64,000 nucleotides of DNA from Marivita sp. (GTDB lineage Bacteria > Pseudomonadota > Alphaproteobacteria > Rhodobacterales > Rhodobacteraceae): the NCBI RefSeq assembly GCF_022763305.1, contig NZ_JALEGT010000079.1:1-64000 (forward strand), read 5' to 3'. Both the position numbers and the translations under genes were made by a program. Numbering within the stretch: position 1 is the first letter of the stretch; each line of letters starts with the position of its first letter. Below the pieces are notes generated by a model, which worked only from the letters and a program-made list of their open reading frames with translations, did no database searches and was not told where the DNA came from. Of the stretch, positions 40,592 through 50,577 are shown piece by piece.

Positions 40592-41250
40592 GCAAGCAAC
40601 CGCAGCGCCACGTCCGGCAATTCATCGAAATGCTGGATGATCGCGTCCGGCTCCAGAGCGAGCATGTCTTCACCCGACGGACCGAAACCGACAAGGACAC
40701 AAGGCACCTTCGCGGCCCGCGCCGTGTCACGGTCCGTCACGGTATCCCCGATCAGGCAGCTTTGCGCCACCACGCCGCCCGCCTGTTCGACTGCGGCAAC
40801 ATAGGGCGCAGCGTCGGGCTTGCGCGTCGGCAGCGTGTCCGCTCCGATCAGCGATGCGAACGCATCTCGCACTCCAAGCCGCGTCATCAGGGTCTGCGCC
40901 AGCGCTTCGGGTTTGTTGGTGCAGATGCCCACCCGAACTCCGTTTGATTTCAACGCCTCGACCGCCTCCATCGCGCCCGGATAGAGCACCGTATGTGTGT
41001 CGATCGCATCGCCATACGCCGACAGGAGCACGGGATAATAGCGGTCGATCAGTTCGGCAGACATCTGCCCTTCGCGTTCCAGCCCCAGCGTCAGCATCGC
41101 CCGCCCCCCACGCAACGCGGTTCCGGCATCTCCTTTGGGATCGAGCCGCGTGGCAAAGCCCATCAGATCAAAACAATGGTTGGCCGCCGCGATAAGGTCG
41201 CCGCTGGTGTCCGCCAGAGTGCCATCAAGATCGAAAATCACCGTCCGCAC
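40588..41250 (-). CDS. Second phosphoglycolate phosphatase-like HAD hydrolase
   Basis: A 220-residue HAD IA phosphatase with motif I FDLDGTLADT, motif II CTNKPEALAQ and motif III IGDTVTDRDTA. It resembles the product of 5395-6051 in size and layout but is clearly diverged. The GTG at 41250 is chosen because AGGAGA lies about 7 bases upstream; ATG at 41280 would put that site inside the gene. Substrate unproven. Confidence 0.82.
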   Translation of the reverse strand: MRTVIFDLDGTLADTSGDLIAAANHCFDLMGFATRLDPKGDAGTALRGGRAMLTLGLEREGQMSAELIDRYYPVLLSAYGDAIDTHTVLYPGAMEAVEALKSNGVRVGICTNKPEALAQTLMTRLGVRDAFASLIGADTLPTRKPDAAPYVAAVEQAGGVVAQSCLIGDTVTDRDTARAAKVPCVLVGFGPSGEDMLALEPDAIIQHFDELPDVALRLLA

Positions 41251-41355
41251 TGGGTCTCTCCTGTCACAAGTCGCAACCATGTGTGAAATCTGCTGCCTTG
41301 CGGCGTTCAACCAGACCGATAAAAGGGCTTCAGGCAAAAGACAAAGAGAAACCTG

Positions 41356-42705
41356 ATGAGCACAGCCTTGATCATTCTTGCTGCAGGCAAGGGCACGCGG
41401 ATGGAGTCGGACCTGCCCAAGGTTCTGCACAAGATCGGTGGCGCGCCGTTGCTGCACCATGCGATGCTGTCTGCCTCGGCGCTGGAGCCGGACCGCACCG
41501 TGATCGTGACCGGCCATGGGGCCGAGACGGTTGAAGCTGCCGCGCAGGCCTTTGATCCGGATGCAATTGCCGTCCGACAGCACGAGCAGCTGGGGACCGC
41601 CCACGCGGTCGCCCAGGCACGCGAGGTGCTCGACGGATTCCGTGGCGATGTCATCGTGCTCTACGGCGATACGCCGTTCATCACCACCGAAACGCTCGAA
41701 CAGATGATCGCGGCACGGGCGGCCCATGACGTTGTCGTGCTGGGCTTCGAAGCCGCCGATCCGGGGCGCTATGGCCGCCTGATCATGGACGGCTCAAAGC
41801 TCGCACGGATCGTGGAATTCAAGGATGCGACGGAAGAAGAACGCGCCGTAACGCTCTGTAATTCCGGCGTGATCTGCGCCGATACAGGAACGCTTTTCGA
41901 GCTGATCGAGGCTGTCGGCAACGACAATGCGTCCGGCGAGTACTACTTGCCCGACATCGTCGGTATCGCCAATGCCCGCGGTCTTTCGGCGACCGCCGTG
42001 ACATGCGACGAGGCGGAAACCCTTGGCATCAATTCCCGCGCCGAATTGGCCGCCGCGGAGGCGCTGTTCCAGCAGGCGCGACGCCGGGCACTGATCGAGG
42101 ACGGGGTCATGATGCAGGCCCCCGACACGGTGTTCCTGTCCTTCGACACGATCATCGGCCGCGACGCCGAGATCGAACCCAACGTCGTGTTCGCCCCCGG
42201 CGTGACCGTCGAGTCCGGCGCGCGCATCCGGGCTTTCAGCCATCTCGAAGGCGCGCATGTCAGCCGCGGGGCCATCGTCGGCCCCTTCGCCCGCCTGCGC
42301 CCCGGTGCCGAACTGGCCGAAGATGTGCACATTGGCAATTTCGTCGAGATCAAGAATGCCAGCATCGACGAGGGCGCCAAGGTCAATCACCTGACCTATA
42401 TCGGCGATGCCGACGTGGGCGCGCGGACCAATATCGGAGCGGGAACCATCACCTGCAATTATGACGGCGTGATGAAGCACCGCACCACCATCGGACGCGA
42501 CACGTTCATCGGGTCGAACACGATGCTCGTGGCCCCGGTGACCGTGGGCAAAGAGGCGATGACCGCCACCGCAACCGTTGTGACCAAGGACGTGCCCGAC
42601 GGCGCGATGGCCATCGCTCGGACGGAACAGACCAACAAACAGGGATTCGCGCGCAAGCTTTTCAGCATGCTGCGCGCCAAGAAAGCCAAACAGGCAAAGG
42701 GTTAG
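41356..42705 (+). CDS. glmU: Bifunctional UDP-GlcNAc pyrophosphorylase / GlcN-1-P acetyltransferase
   Basis: A 449-residue enzyme making UDP-GlcNAc, the precursor of peptidoglycan and LPS. The nucleotidyltransferase N-terminus carries LAAGKGTRM, and the C-terminal half is a left-handed beta-helix with hexapeptide repeats and the acetyltransferase segments RLRPGAELAEDVHIGNFVEIKNA and GAGTITCNYDGVMKHRTTIG. A short Lys-rich tail follows. It lies 3 bases before glmS, so two steps of the same pathway are in one operon. Confidence 0.97.
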   Translation: MSTALIILAAGKGTRMESDLPKVLHKIGGAPLLHHAMLSASALEPDRTVIVTGHGAETVEAAAQAFDPDAIAVRQHEQLGTAHAVAQAREVLDGFRGDVIVLYGDTPFITTETLEQMIAARAAHDVVVLGFEAADPGRYGRLIMDGSKLARIVEFKDATEEERAVTLCNSGVICADTGTLFELIEAVGNDNASGEYYLPDIVGIANARGLSATAVTCDEAETLGINSRAELAAAEALFQQARRRALIEDGVMMQAPDTVFLSFDTIIGRDAEIEPNVVFAPGVTVESGARIRAFSHLEGAHVSRGAIVGPFARLRPGAELAEDVHIGNFVEIKNASIDEGAKVNHLTYIGDADVGARTNIGAGTITCNYDGVMKHRTTIGRDTFIGSNTMLVAPVTVGKEAMTATATVVTKDVPDGAMAIARTEQTNKQGFARKLFSMLRAKKAKQAKG

Positions 42706-42708
42706 GGT

Positions 42709-44526
42709 ATGTGTGGGATTGTCGGCGTTCTGGGACAACACGAAGCGGCTCCACTTCTGGTAGAGGCGCTCAAGCGACTGGAATATCGCGGTTATGACAG
42801 CGCCGGGATCGCGACCATCAATGACGGCAAGCTCGACCGCCGCCGTGCTGTCGGCAAGCTGGTGAACCTGTCGGACCTGCTGGTGCATGACCCCCTGCCC
42901 GGCAAATCCGGCATCGGCCATACCCGCTGGGCAACTCACGGCGAACCCAACACCAAGAACGCCCACCCGCATCAGTCCGGGCCGGTGGCCGTGGTCCACA
43001 ACGGGATCATCGAGAACTACAAGGAGCTGCGCGCCGAACTGGCCGAGCACCAGATTACACCCCAGACCGACACCGACACGGAAACCGTGGCCCTGCTCAC
43101 CCATCACTACGTCACGCAGGGCATGACCCATGTCGATGCCGCACGCGCCTGTCTGGCCCGTCTGGACGGGGCCTTTGCCCTGGCCTTTCTCTTTGACGGC
43201 GAGGATGACCTGATCGTCGCCGCCCGCAAGGGAAGCCCCTTGGCTATCGGCCATGGTGAGGGCGAAATGTATGTCGGATCGGACGCCATCGCGCTTGCGC
43301 CCATGACCGATACGATCACCTATCTCGAAGAGGGCGATTGCGCCGTTCTCACGCGTCAGACGCTTGATATCTTTGATGAAAGCGGTGCCCGCGTGACCCG
43401 GGAAAGCCGCACCATCAACACTGATGCCACCCGTGTCGACAAGGCGGGCTACAAGCATTTCATGGCCAAGGAGATCGCGGAACAGCCCACCGTTCTCGCC
43501 GATGCCCTGCGCGCCTATCTCGATGGCAACACCATCATTCTGCCAGACAGCCTGCCCGATTTCGCAAAGATCGACCGTTTGACCATGGTGGCCTGCGGCA
43601 CCGCCTTCTACGCCTGTCTGACCGCGAAATACTGGTTCGAACAGCTCGCGCATCTGCCGGTCGAAGTCGACATCGCCTCTGAATTCCGCTACCGCGAACC
43701 GCCGATCACGCCGCGCACCGTGGCGCTTTTCGTGTCCCAATCCGGCGAGACCGCCGATACGCTCGCCGCGCTGCGCTATTGCAAGGGCCGCGCCGACAGC
43801 ATCATGTCGGTCGTCAATGTCGCCGAAAGCTCCATCGCGCGCGAAAGCGATGTGGCGCTGCCGATCCATGCCGGTGTCGAAGTGGGTGTCGCCTCGACCA
43901 AGGCCTTCACCTGCCAGCTCAACACCTTGCTCTTGCTGGCGCTGCATGCGGCGGTCACACGGGGGGTGATGACACAAGACCAACTGGCCGAGAAGCTGGC
44001 CCAGCTACGGGCGCTTCCGGGGGTGTTCAACGTGGCGCTGGACCGAGACGCCACGATGGCTGACGCTGCCCACAAGATCGCCGAGGCGCGCGACGTGCTC
44101 TTTCTTGGGCGCGGACTGATGTATCCTCTCGCGCTTGAAGGCGCGCTTAAACTTAAGGAAATCAGCTATATACACGCCGAAGCTTATGCATCGGGCGAAC
44201 TCAAGCATGGCCCCATCGCACTGATCGACAAGACCGTGCCGGTGATCGTCATGGCGCCGCGCGACTCGCTATTCGAAAAGACGGTCTCGAACATGCAGGA
44301 GGTCATGGCACGGGGCGGCAAAGTGTGCCTGATCACTGATGCCGCCGGGGCCGAAGCTGCGGGGGCCGATGTCTGGCGCAGCGTCGTCCTTCCTGCCGTC
44401 GATCCCGTCCTGTCACCTTTGCTCTATGCTCTGCCTGCCCAGCTGATTGCTTATCACGCCGCCATCGCAAAGGGCACGGATGTGGATCAGCCCCGCAATC
44501 TCGCAAAATCCGTGACTGTCGAATGA
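42709..44526 (+). CDS. glmS: Glutamine-fructose-6-phosphate aminotransferase
   Basis: A 605-residue enzyme producing glucosamine-6-phosphate from fructose-6-phosphate and glutamine. The N-terminal glutaminase begins MCGIVGVLG with nucleophile Cys 2 and holds HTRWATHG. Two SIS domains follow, with SQSGETADTLAALR, and the C-terminus is KSVTVE, which closes the ammonia channel. The first base sits 3 bases after glmU; the last 4 overlap the AlkD-like gene. Confidence 0.97.
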   Translation: MCGIVGVLGQHEAAPLLVEALKRLEYRGYDSAGIATINDGKLDRRRAVGKLVNLSDLLVHDPLPGKSGIGHTRWATHGEPNTKNAHPHQSGPVAVVHNGIIENYKELRAELAEHQITPQTDTDTETVALLTHHYVTQGMTHVDAARACLARLDGAFALAFLFDGEDDLIVAARKGSPLAIGHGEGEMYVGSDAIALAPMTDTITYLEEGDCAVLTRQTLDIFDESGARVTRESRTINTDATRVDKAGYKHFMAKEIAEQPTVLADALRAYLDGNTIILPDSLPDFAKIDRLTMVACGTAFYACLTAKYWFEQLAHLPVEVDIASEFRYREPPITPRTVALFVSQSGETADTLAALRYCKGRADSIMSVVNVAESSIARESDVALPIHAGVEVGVASTKAFTCQLNTLLLLALHAAVTRGVMTQDQLAEKLAQLRALPGVFNVALDRDATMADAAHKIAEARDVLFLGRGLMYPLALEGALKLKEISYIHAEAYASGELKHGPIALIDKTVPVIVMAPRDSLFEKTVSNMQEVMARGGKVCLITDAAGAEAAGADVWRSVVLPAVDPVLSPLLYALPAQLIAYHAAIAKGTDVDQPRNLAKSVTVE

Positions 44527-45206
44527 CGCTGGAGGACGCGCTGGAGCAGTTGCGCGGCAAAGCCGAACCCGGGCGCGCCGAAGAGATGGCCGCCTATCAC
44601 AAGATCGACCGCCCGTATCTCGGCGTCGCCAATCCCGACACCGATGCGCTTGTCCGCGCGTGGCGTCAGACGCTCGACCTCGAAACTCGGCTCGCGCTCG
44701 CGGATGGGCTCTGGCGGACCAATATTTTCGAAGCGCGTGTTGCGGCTGCAAAACTGCTGACCCAAGCCCGCATCAAACCATCCGACGCCGAGGCATGGCA
44801 GCTGATCCAAAGCTGGGTTCCCGATTTCGACAGCTGGGCCATCGCCGATCACGCCTGCATGGCCGGGCAGCGCCGTCTGATGGCCGACCCGTCGCGGCTC
44901 GACACGGTCGAAGGCTGGACGACCAGCGACCACATGTGGACCCGCCGCGCGGCCCTGGTGATCACCCTGCCCTGGACCAAGCAGAACCACCCAAGCCCCG
45001 ACGAGGAGACCGCTCGCGACCGCATCCTCGGCTGGGCCGCCGGTTACGTGTCAGACCCGGACTGGTTCATCCAGAAAGCGGTGGCGTGGTGGCTGCGCGA
45101 TCTGTCGAAGCACGATCCCGAACGGACCCGCGCTTTTCTGGCCGACCACGGCAGCATGATGAAGGCGTTTGCCCGGAAAGAAGCGGCGCGGCATTTACCC
45201 GCCTGA
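44523..45206 (+). CDS. DNA alkylation repair (AlkD-like) protein
   Basis: A 227-residue all-helical HEAT-repeat protein of the AlkD/PF08713 family, DNA glycosylases that remove alkylated purines. Typical segments are LWRTNIFEARVAAAKLL, WVPDFDSWAIADHA with the conserved Asp region, TTSDHMWTRRAALV and WFIQKAVAWWLRDLSKHDP. Its ATG overlaps the glmS stop by 4 bases, so it is expressed with cell-wall precursor genes. The 3' end overlaps a convergent lipoprotein gene by 12 bases. Confidence 0.88.
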   Translation: MTLEDALEQLRGKAEPGRAEEMAAYHKIDRPYLGVANPDTDALVRAWRQTLDLETRLALADGLWRTNIFEARVAAAKLLTQARIKPSDAEAWQLIQSWVPDFDSWAIADHACMAGQRRLMADPSRLDTVEGWTTSDHMWTRRAALVITLPWTKQNHPSPDEETARDRILGWAAGYVSDPDWFIQKAVAWWLRDLSKHDPERTRAFLADHGSMMKAFARKEAARHLPA

Positions 45207-45680
45207 GAACACCTGAACCTCTGCCAGATCGGTCAGCGGCACCACCAGCAGACGCATGGCAGGAAGCGACAAACGGCTGCCTCCCGATCCGATCGGAATC
45301 AGGTCGACCTGCACGGATTCGCCACTGGCCGCGTACAGCACCCGGCCCTGCGCCGGGGCCGATACCAGCGCCGTCTCCAGCCAGAATCCCGGCTTTGACG
45401 GGTCTCCCAGCGACACGACGGTGGAGCCAAGCGCGCGTTCGCCCTGCGGCTGGGACGGCGCGACGGCAGCGGCCCGCTCTTCGGCTGTGGTCGTGTCGAA
45501 CTCATCCACGGTGCTCGCATCCGACGGAGGCCGCCGTACCGCGATTTCGGCGCCTTCGGGACGCGCCTGAGGACGTGTCTGCCCATCGCCGGAGCCAGGC
45601 ACCGCCAATGGCGGCAGGCCCAAAGCGCCGCAGCCGGCAAGAGCCGTGCAAAGGCTTAGAAGTCCAACCAATTTCCGCAT
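45195..45680 (-). CDS. Hypothetical lipoprotein
   Basis: A 161-residue protein with a signal peptide and lipobox LAGC (MRKLVGLLSLCTALAGC). The first 80 mature residues are Pro/Arg/Ala-rich and probably disordered; the C-terminal half is a predicted beta domain (STVVSLGDPSKPGFWLETAL ... VQVDLIPIG). I see no known function. It is divergent from moaA and its 3' end overlaps the AlkD-like gene. Confidence 0.72.
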   Translation of the reverse strand: MRKLVGLLSLCTALAGCGALGLPPLAVPGSGDGQTRPQARPEGAEIAVRRPPSDASTVDEFDTTTAEERAAAVAPSQPQGERALGSTVVSLGDPSKPGFWLETALVSAPAQGRVLYAASGESVQVDLIPIGSGGSRLSLPAMRLLVVPLTDLAEVQVFSGG

Positions 45681-45760
45681 ACACGCCTCCGACCTTCGTC
45701 TTGTGATTGCCTGCGCCACCATACTTGCCCAGTCCGGACCGAAACGCTAGGCTCCCAAGC

Positions 45761-46765
45761 ATGACACCGCTGATTGACCCTTTCCAGCGCGCGATCACCT
45801 ATCTGCGCGTCTCCGTCACCGACCGCTGCGATTTCCGCTGCGTCTATTGCATGTCCGAAAACATGACCTTCCTGCCCAAGAAGGAACTTCTGACGCTCGA
45901 AGAGCTCGACCGCATGTGTTCGACCTTCATCCGTCTGGGTGTGGAAAAGCTGCGCATCACCGGCGGGGAACCGCTGGTGCGCCGGGACATCATGACATTT
46001 TTCCGAGCGATGACCCGCCATCTCGATGCGGGCACGCTGAAGGAACTGACGCTGACGACCAACGGCTCTCAGCTCGACCGGTTCGCGGATGACCTCTATT
46101 CTGCTGGCGTGCGCCGCATCAACATCTCGCTCGACACGCTGGACGACAAGAAATTCGCCGACATCACCCGTTGGGGCCGTCTGCCGCAGGTCATCAAGGG
46201 GATTGATGCCGCGCAGAAGGCAGGCATGCGGGTCAAGATCAACACTGTGGCGCTCAAGGGCTTCAACGAGGACGAGCTGTTCACCCTGACCGAATGGTGC
46301 AAGAGCCGCGACATGGACCTCACCTTCATCGAGGTGATGCCGATGGGCGACATCGGCAACGAAGACCGTCTCGGCCAGTACTGGAAACTCAGCGATCTGC
46401 GCGACGAGTTGCGCAAGGAATACACACTGACCGACCTTCCCGAACGCACCGGCGGCCCCGCCCGCTATGTCCGGATCGAGGAAACCGGCCAAAAGATCGG
46501 TTTCATTACGCCGCTCACCCATAATTTCTGCGAAAGCTGCAACCGCGTCCGTCTGACCTGCACGGGCGAGCTGTTCATGTGCCTCGGTCAGGAAGACAAC
46601 GCCGATCTGCGCGCGGCGCTGCGCAACCATCCGCACAGTGACGCACCGCTGGAAGAGGCGATCCGCAACGCGATTTCGCTCAAACCCAAGGGCCACGATT
46701 TCGACTATTCGCGGCAGACCGTGGATGGCCGCGTCTCGCGCCATATGAGCCATACCGGCGGCTGA
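45761..46765 (+). CDS. moaA: GTP 3',8-cyclase
   Basis: A 334-residue radical SAM enzyme, first step of molybdenum cofactor synthesis. The N-terminal cluster motif is CDFRCVYC (CxxxCxxC), the second cluster is held by [18 protein letters not shown], and the C-terminus ends in the essential GG (SHTGG). The ATG at 45761 is 19 codons into the longer frame and matches the family start. It stands alone; the repeat island follows it. Confidence 0.97.
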   Translation: MTPLIDPFQRAITYLRVSVTDRCDFRCVYCMSENMTFLPKKELLTLEELDRMCSTFIRLGVEKLRITGGEPLVRRDIMTFFRAMTRHLDAGTLKELTLTTNGSQLDRFADDLYSAGVRRINISLDTLDDKKFADITRWGRLPQVIKGIDAAQKAGMRVKINTVALKGFNEDELFTLTEWCKSRDMDLTFIEVMPMGDIGNEDRLGQYWKLSDLRDELRKEYTLTDLPERTGGPARYVRIEETGQKIGFITPLTHNFCESCNRVRLTCTGELFMCLGQEDNADLRAALRNHPHSDAPLEEAIRNAISLKPKGHDFDYSRQTVDGRVSRHMSHTGG

Positions 46766-46914
46766 TGCGGTGAAAGCGAGGGGCCAGCCCCTCGCGCTCC
46801 CCGAGGTATTTTCAGCCCAAAGAAACCACAAACCAGAAAGACCCGCCACGGAAAAACCGTGACGGGTGACGAAGCGATTTGGCGTAAGCCAAAGGCTTCT
46901 TCGGGCACGGTCAT
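46705..46914 (-). other. Possible small ORF in the repeat island core
   Basis: On the minus strand an ATG at 46914 follows GGCGGAGGCGCCG, with GGAGG 6 bases upstream. It opens a 69-codon frame beginning MTVPEEAFGLRQIASSPVTV. The frame crosses the left arm and runs into the moaA 3' end on the opposite strand. The ribosome binding site is good but no homologue is known to me, and the RNA structure of the region is an alternative explanation. Confidence 0.25.
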
Positions 46915-47062
46915 CGGCGCCTCCGCCTGTACCGTACTGCTCTGATAGTGCGTCGAGGTTAACAATTGGTTTCTTTGGGCTGAAAATACCTCGGGGTTTG
47001 GGGCAGAGCCCCAACCGCGTGGCGCGCCAAAGGCGCGACGCGCAAAACCTGCGTGCCGCAGG
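46776..47062. repeat. Hairpin island with a 29-bp perfect inverted repeat
   Basis: This fills the 310-base gap between moaA and anmK. In order: hairpin GCGAGGGGC/GCCCCTCGC (46776-46795); left arm (46799-46827, begins CCCCGAGGTATTTTCAG); a 140-base core; right arm (46968-46996), the exact complement of the left over 29 bases; then hairpins TGGGGC/GCCCCA (46999-47013), CGCGCC/GGCGCG (about 47018-47044) and CCTGCG/CGCAGG (47048-47062). The core, on the minus strand, has two hairpins (about 46842-46868 and 46871-46899). Confidence 0.8.
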
Positions 47063-47075
47063 CATGCACTTTTAA

Positions 47076-48206
47076 TCAAACCCGCGAAATCTGACCCCCG
47101 CCGACCGGGGCGCGCACCCCTGTCGTGCCGGGTGCCGAGGTCGGCAAACCGCGCATCACGCGCACCGCGAGATAGGCAAAGGCCTGCGCCTCCAGCATGT
47201 CGCCATCGAGCCCAACCGCCTCGACCGGCGCGACCGGGCAATCCAGAGCCGAGGCCAGCATCGCCATCATCACCGGATTGTGCCGTCCGCCGCCGGTCAC
47301 CAAAAGACGCTCGGGCGGCAGAGGACAATGCTCCATCCCTTGCATCACGGCAGCCGCCGCCATCGCGGTCATCGTGGCCGCCGCATCGGCGTCGCCAAGC
47401 TCGCGCACAAGATCAAGCATCAGGGAAAAATCATTCCGGTCCAGAGACTTCGGCGGCATCTTGCGGAAGTACCCTTCCTCGAGGAACAGCTCCAGCGCAC
47501 CGTCCACGACCTGCCCCTGTGCCGCCAGCGCGCCCCCCTTGTCATAGGCGAGGCCGCGCCGTTCCATCATCAGGTCATTGATAGGCGCATTGGCGGGACC
47601 GGTGTCGAAGGCAAGCAGCGCGCCCTCTGCTTCGGGCACGGATGGCGTGGGATCAACCCAGGTCAGGTTACCCACACCGCCCAGGTTGAGGAAGGCCAAG
47701 GGCGCGTCCGCCCCGATCCATTTCGCGCAGGCCCAGTGAAAAAAGGGGGCAAGCGGCGCGCCTTCGCCGCCCAGTTCCACGTCGTTCGACCGGAAATCCC
47801 AGACAACCGTCCGCCCCAGCGCCTGCGCCAAGGCCGCGCCATCGCCCAGTTGGTGCGTGCCGCGCCCTTTCGGGTCATGCGCCAGTGTCTGACCGTGAAA
47901 CCCGACCACATCCGCCTCGAACCCGCTCAAGGCCTCGATATGCGCCTGCAAGACAACAGCCGTCGCGCTGTCCAGATCATCCCCCGGCCATTTGCCAAGC
48001 GCCGCGCGCAGCATCGCCTGCTCGGCCTCGGTATAGGCGCGGTAGCCCGACGCGCCGAACTCGGAAATCGTCACCCCATCCGTCCGCACCAGCGCCGCAT
48101 CGACCCCGTCCAGAGACGTGCCCGACATCGCGCCCAAAGCCCAGATCGGTTCTGCCAACTTGCCCTTCACCTTTTGCCCTGCCCTGCGTATAGCTGCCCG
48201 CATCAT
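47076..48206 (-). CDS. anmK: Anhydro-N-acetylmuramic acid kinase
   Basis: A kinase of about 376 residues that hydrates and phosphorylates 1,6-anhydro-MurNAc from peptidoglycan turnover to MurNAc-6-P. The N-terminal ATP loop is [15 protein letters not shown], and the pattern [20 protein letters not shown] and the C-terminal [14 protein letters not shown] are family signatures. The start is uncertain: ATG 48206 (or 48203) versus GTG 48170 just before [14 protein letters not shown]. It is divergent from tyrS. Confidence 0.93.
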   Translation of the reverse strand: MMRAAIRRAGQKVKGKLAEPIWALGAMSGTSLDGVDAALVRTDGVTISEFGASGYRAYTEAEQAMLRAALGKWPGDDLDSATAVVLQAHIEALSGFEADVVGFHGQTLAHDPKGRGTHQLGDGAALAQALGRTVVWDFRSNDVELGGEGAPLAPFFHWACAKWIGADAPLAFLNLGGVGNLTWVDPTPSVPEAEGALLAFDTGPANAPINDLMMERRGLAYDKGGALAAQGQVVDGALELFLEEGYFRKMPPKSLDRNDFSLMLDLVRELGDADAAATMTAMAAAAVMQGMEHCPLPPERLLVTGGGRHNPVMMAMLASALDCPVAPVEAVGLDGDMLEAQAFAYLAVRVMRGLPTSAPGTTGVRAPVGGGQISRV

Positions 48207-48225
48207 TCTATAACGAGGCAACCCC

Positions 48226-49476
48226 ATGACCTACCATCCCAAATCGGACTTCATGCGCGTCATGATGGAGCGTGGCTTTCTGGCCGACTGCACCGATTAT
48301 CAGGGCCTTGACGAGGCGCTGATCAACGGGGTGGTGCCGACCTATATCGGCTATGACGCAACGGCAAAGTCGTTGCATGTGGGGCATCTGCTCAACATCA
48401 TGATGCTGCGCTGGTTGCAGAAGACCGGGCACAAGCCGATCACGCTGATGGGCGGCGGCACCACCAAGGTGGGCGATCCCAGCTTCCGCGCGGACGAGCG
48501 CCCGCTGCTGACGCCGGAACAGATCGACGACAATATTGAGGGCATGAAGCAGGTCTTCGCCAAGTACCTGGACTATGGCGACGGGCCGACGGACGCGATC
48601 ATGCTCAACAATGCCGAATGGCTGGACGGGCTGAACTATCTCGAATTCCTGCGGGACATCGGGCGGCATTTCAGCGTGAACCGGATGCTGTCGTTCGAGA
48701 GCGTGAAGTCGCGGCTGGATCGCGAACAATCTCTGTCCTTCCTCGAATTCAACTACATGATCCTGCAGGCCTACGACTTCCTCGAACTGAACCGCCGCTA
48801 TGGCTGTCTTCTGCAGATGGGCGGTTCGGACCAGTGGGGCAATATCGTCAACGGGATCGACCTGACCCGCCGCGTGCTGGATCACGAGATCTACGGCCTC
48901 ACCTCGCCGTTGCTGACCACCAGCGATGGCAAGAAGATGGGCAAAAGCCAGGGTGGCGCGATGTGGCTCAATGCCGACATGCTGAGCCCCTACGAGTTCT
49001 GGCAGTTCTGGCGCAACACCACCGACGCCGACGTGGGCCGGTTCCTCAAGCTCTATACCGAGCTGCCGGTCGAGGAATGTGACCGTCTGGGTGCGCTTGC
49101 GGGGTCCGAGATCAACGACGCCAAGATCATCCTCGCCAACGAAGTGACGAGCCTGTGCCACGGGGCTGACGCGGCGGCTGCGGCCGAGGCAACCGCGCGG
49201 GAAGTGTTCGAAAAGGGCGGCATCGGGGACGATCTTCCCACCGTGGCGCTCACCTCCGAGGAAATCGGCGACGGCATTTCGATCGTGCAACTGATCGTGC
49301 GCTCGGGCCTTGCCAAAACCGGCAAGGAAGCCAAACGCCTGATCGCGGAAAACGGGGCCAAGATCGACGATGCCCCGCTCACCGATGCGGGTCTGATGAT
49401 CGATGCCAGCGCACTGGCCAACCCGATCAAGCTCAGCGCGGGCAAGAAGCGGCACGCGCTGGTCAAACTCGGCTGA
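48226..49476 (+). CDS. tyrS: Tyrosyl-tRNA synthetase
   Basis: A 416-residue class I aminoacyl-tRNA synthetase. The HIGH-type motif is HVGH in [15 protein letters not shown]; the tyrosine site holds [21 protein letters not shown]; the KMSKS-type loop is KKMGKSQGG. An S4-like RNA-binding domain ends the protein ([21 protein letters not shown]). The ATG at 48226 is 20 bases from the divergent anmK start. A hairpin shared with convergent 49504-50469 follows. Confidence 0.97.
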   Translation: MTYHPKSDFMRVMMERGFLADCTDYQGLDEALINGVVPTYIGYDATAKSLHVGHLLNIMMLRWLQKTGHKPITLMGGGTTKVGDPSFRADERPLLTPEQIDDNIEGMKQVFAKYLDYGDGPTDAIMLNNAEWLDGLNYLEFLRDIGRHFSVNRMLSFESVKSRLDREQSLSFLEFNYMILQAYDFLELNRRYGCLLQMGGSDQWGNIVNGIDLTRRVLDHEIYGLTSPLLTTSDGKKMGKSQGGAMWLNADMLSPYEFWQFWRNTTDADVGRFLKLYTELPVEECDRLGALAGSEINDAKIILANEVTSLCHGADAAAAAEATAREVFEKGGIGDDLPTVALTSEEIGDGISIVQLIVRSGLAKTGKEAKRLIAENGAKIDDAPLTDAGLMIDASALANPIKLSAGKKRHALVKLG

Positions 49477-49480
49477 GTCC

Positions 49481-49505
49481 AGACCGGCGTCCTGCGCGCC
49501 GGTCT
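49481..49505. terminator. Bidirectional hairpin between tyrS and the DUF3179 gene
   Basis: A perfect 9-bp stem (AGACCGGCG / CGCCGGTCT) with a 7-base loop begins 4 bases after the tyrS stop and reaches into the stop codon of the convergent gene. It lacks a clear T-run. Confidence 0.55.
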
Positions 49506-50469
49506 AATTCCCCAACATCCACTGCCCGTCCGGCCAGAAGGCGTGGTATGCGAAGGCGAACATCACGTCATGGGGCAGGTCGCGGCCCTGCCCGTCGCGC
49601 ACCCGGATCGACCCAACATCGCGCCCCGCACCGATGCGCGCGGTGTCGAGGGCCGAGGCCTGCCCCGCCCGCCACGAGATGACCACACCCGCCTCGCGCA
49701 GCTCGCCCTCGCGGGCAAGACGCTCCATAGGCCAGGCCCGGTCGCCCACCCGCACCACGCGCGCCAAGGCGTCGATGCCGTGCGGCGGCAATTCGCCGGA
49801 ATAGAGAAACGGCCGCCCGGAGCTGTCGTATCCCTCATAGGGATTGCGACCGTAATCGCGGTTGTAGCCCGGTTCGGCCATCACAAGCCCATCGGGATGC
49901 CGCGCCACAAACTCGGCCCAGCTTTCCATCCAGCTTGGCAGGGTCTTCAACTCGGCCCCGGTCAGATCACCGACAATGGCCTCGCCAATCGCCTGCTGCC
50001 ACCAGCTCTGGGTCTCTCGGTCATACATGATCATGTCCGAATGGCGCAGCTTGCCCGACACGCCGAAGGACAGAACCCGGCCCTGCACCCGCCGGTCAAA
50101 GGTCAGCGCGGAATTGCACAGCGGACAGAAGGTCACCGCCACGGGCACGCCGCCCACAACGTCATTCACGATCTCATGCCAGGTGAGATAGCGGATCGGA
50201 TAGGCCCGCGCCTGTCCGCCCATCTCCAAAGCGATGACCGGCTCGGTCGGGTCGATCCCGGTCTTGCCCGAGGCACGCACGAAAGACGGGTTGTCCAGTG
50301 CAGGAATCCCATCCTTGGGCGGCCCGCCAGACAGGATTTCCACCCAGTTGGTCACAGAGGTGGTTTCGAAATTCGTGTCCGGCCATTCGTGGCGCCAGAA
50401 CTCGGGGCTGGCCACAGCGGATGTCGCCAAACTCATTGACAGAAACAACGACAGAAACCAGCGACGCAT
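49504..50469 (-). CDS. DUF3179 domain-containing secreted protein
   Basis: A 321-residue exported protein with a signal peptide (MRRWFLSLFLSMSLATSAVA). The mature part matches DUF3179: ALEMGGQARAYPIRYLTWHEIVND, the cysteine pair in VTFCPLCNSALTFDR, and SWWQQAIGEAIVGDLTG. Function of the family is unknown. GGGAGGG lies 5 bases before the ATG at 50469. The 246-base gap upstream contains a cluster of TTTGCAAA-like repeats. Confidence 0.85.
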   Translation of the reverse strand: MRRWFLSLFLSMSLATSAVASPEFWRHEWPDTNFETTSVTNWVEILSGGPPKDGIPALDNPSFVRASGKTGIDPTEPVIALEMGGQARAYPIRYLTWHEIVNDVVGGVPVAVTFCPLCNSALTFDRRVQGRVLSFGVSGKLRHSDMIMYDRETQSWWQQAIGEAIVGDLTGAELKTLPSWMESWAEFVARHPDGLVMAEPGYNRDYGRNPYEGYDSSGRPFLYSGELPPHGIDALARVVRVGDRAWPMERLAREGELREAGVVISWRAGQASALDTARIGAGRDVGSIRVRDGQGRDLPHDVMFAFAYHAFWPDGQWMLGN

Positions 50470-50577
50470 CACAACCCTCCCCGAGCCTTGAGTACCGTGG
50501 CGGAAAGAGATCATTCTGCACAGCCCATCACACGCAACCGTGACGAGGCGCGATCTTCTGCTTCTTCTTTTAACAAA

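Noticed and set aside
42709-42800. glmS-type riboswitch or ribozyme before glmS
   Set aside because: Only 3 bases separate glmU and glmS, which leaves no room for a leader structure.
41794-43983. A 729-codon frame opposite glmU and glmS
   Set aside because: Both genes on the plus strand are unmistakable and intact. The antisense product has no domain and only reflects codon bias.
45656-47065. A 469-codon frame on the minus strand spanning moaA and the repeat island
   Set aside because: Lies opposite moaA and crosses several hairpins. Only the short internal ATG frame at 46914 has a good ribosome binding site, and that is reported with low confidence.
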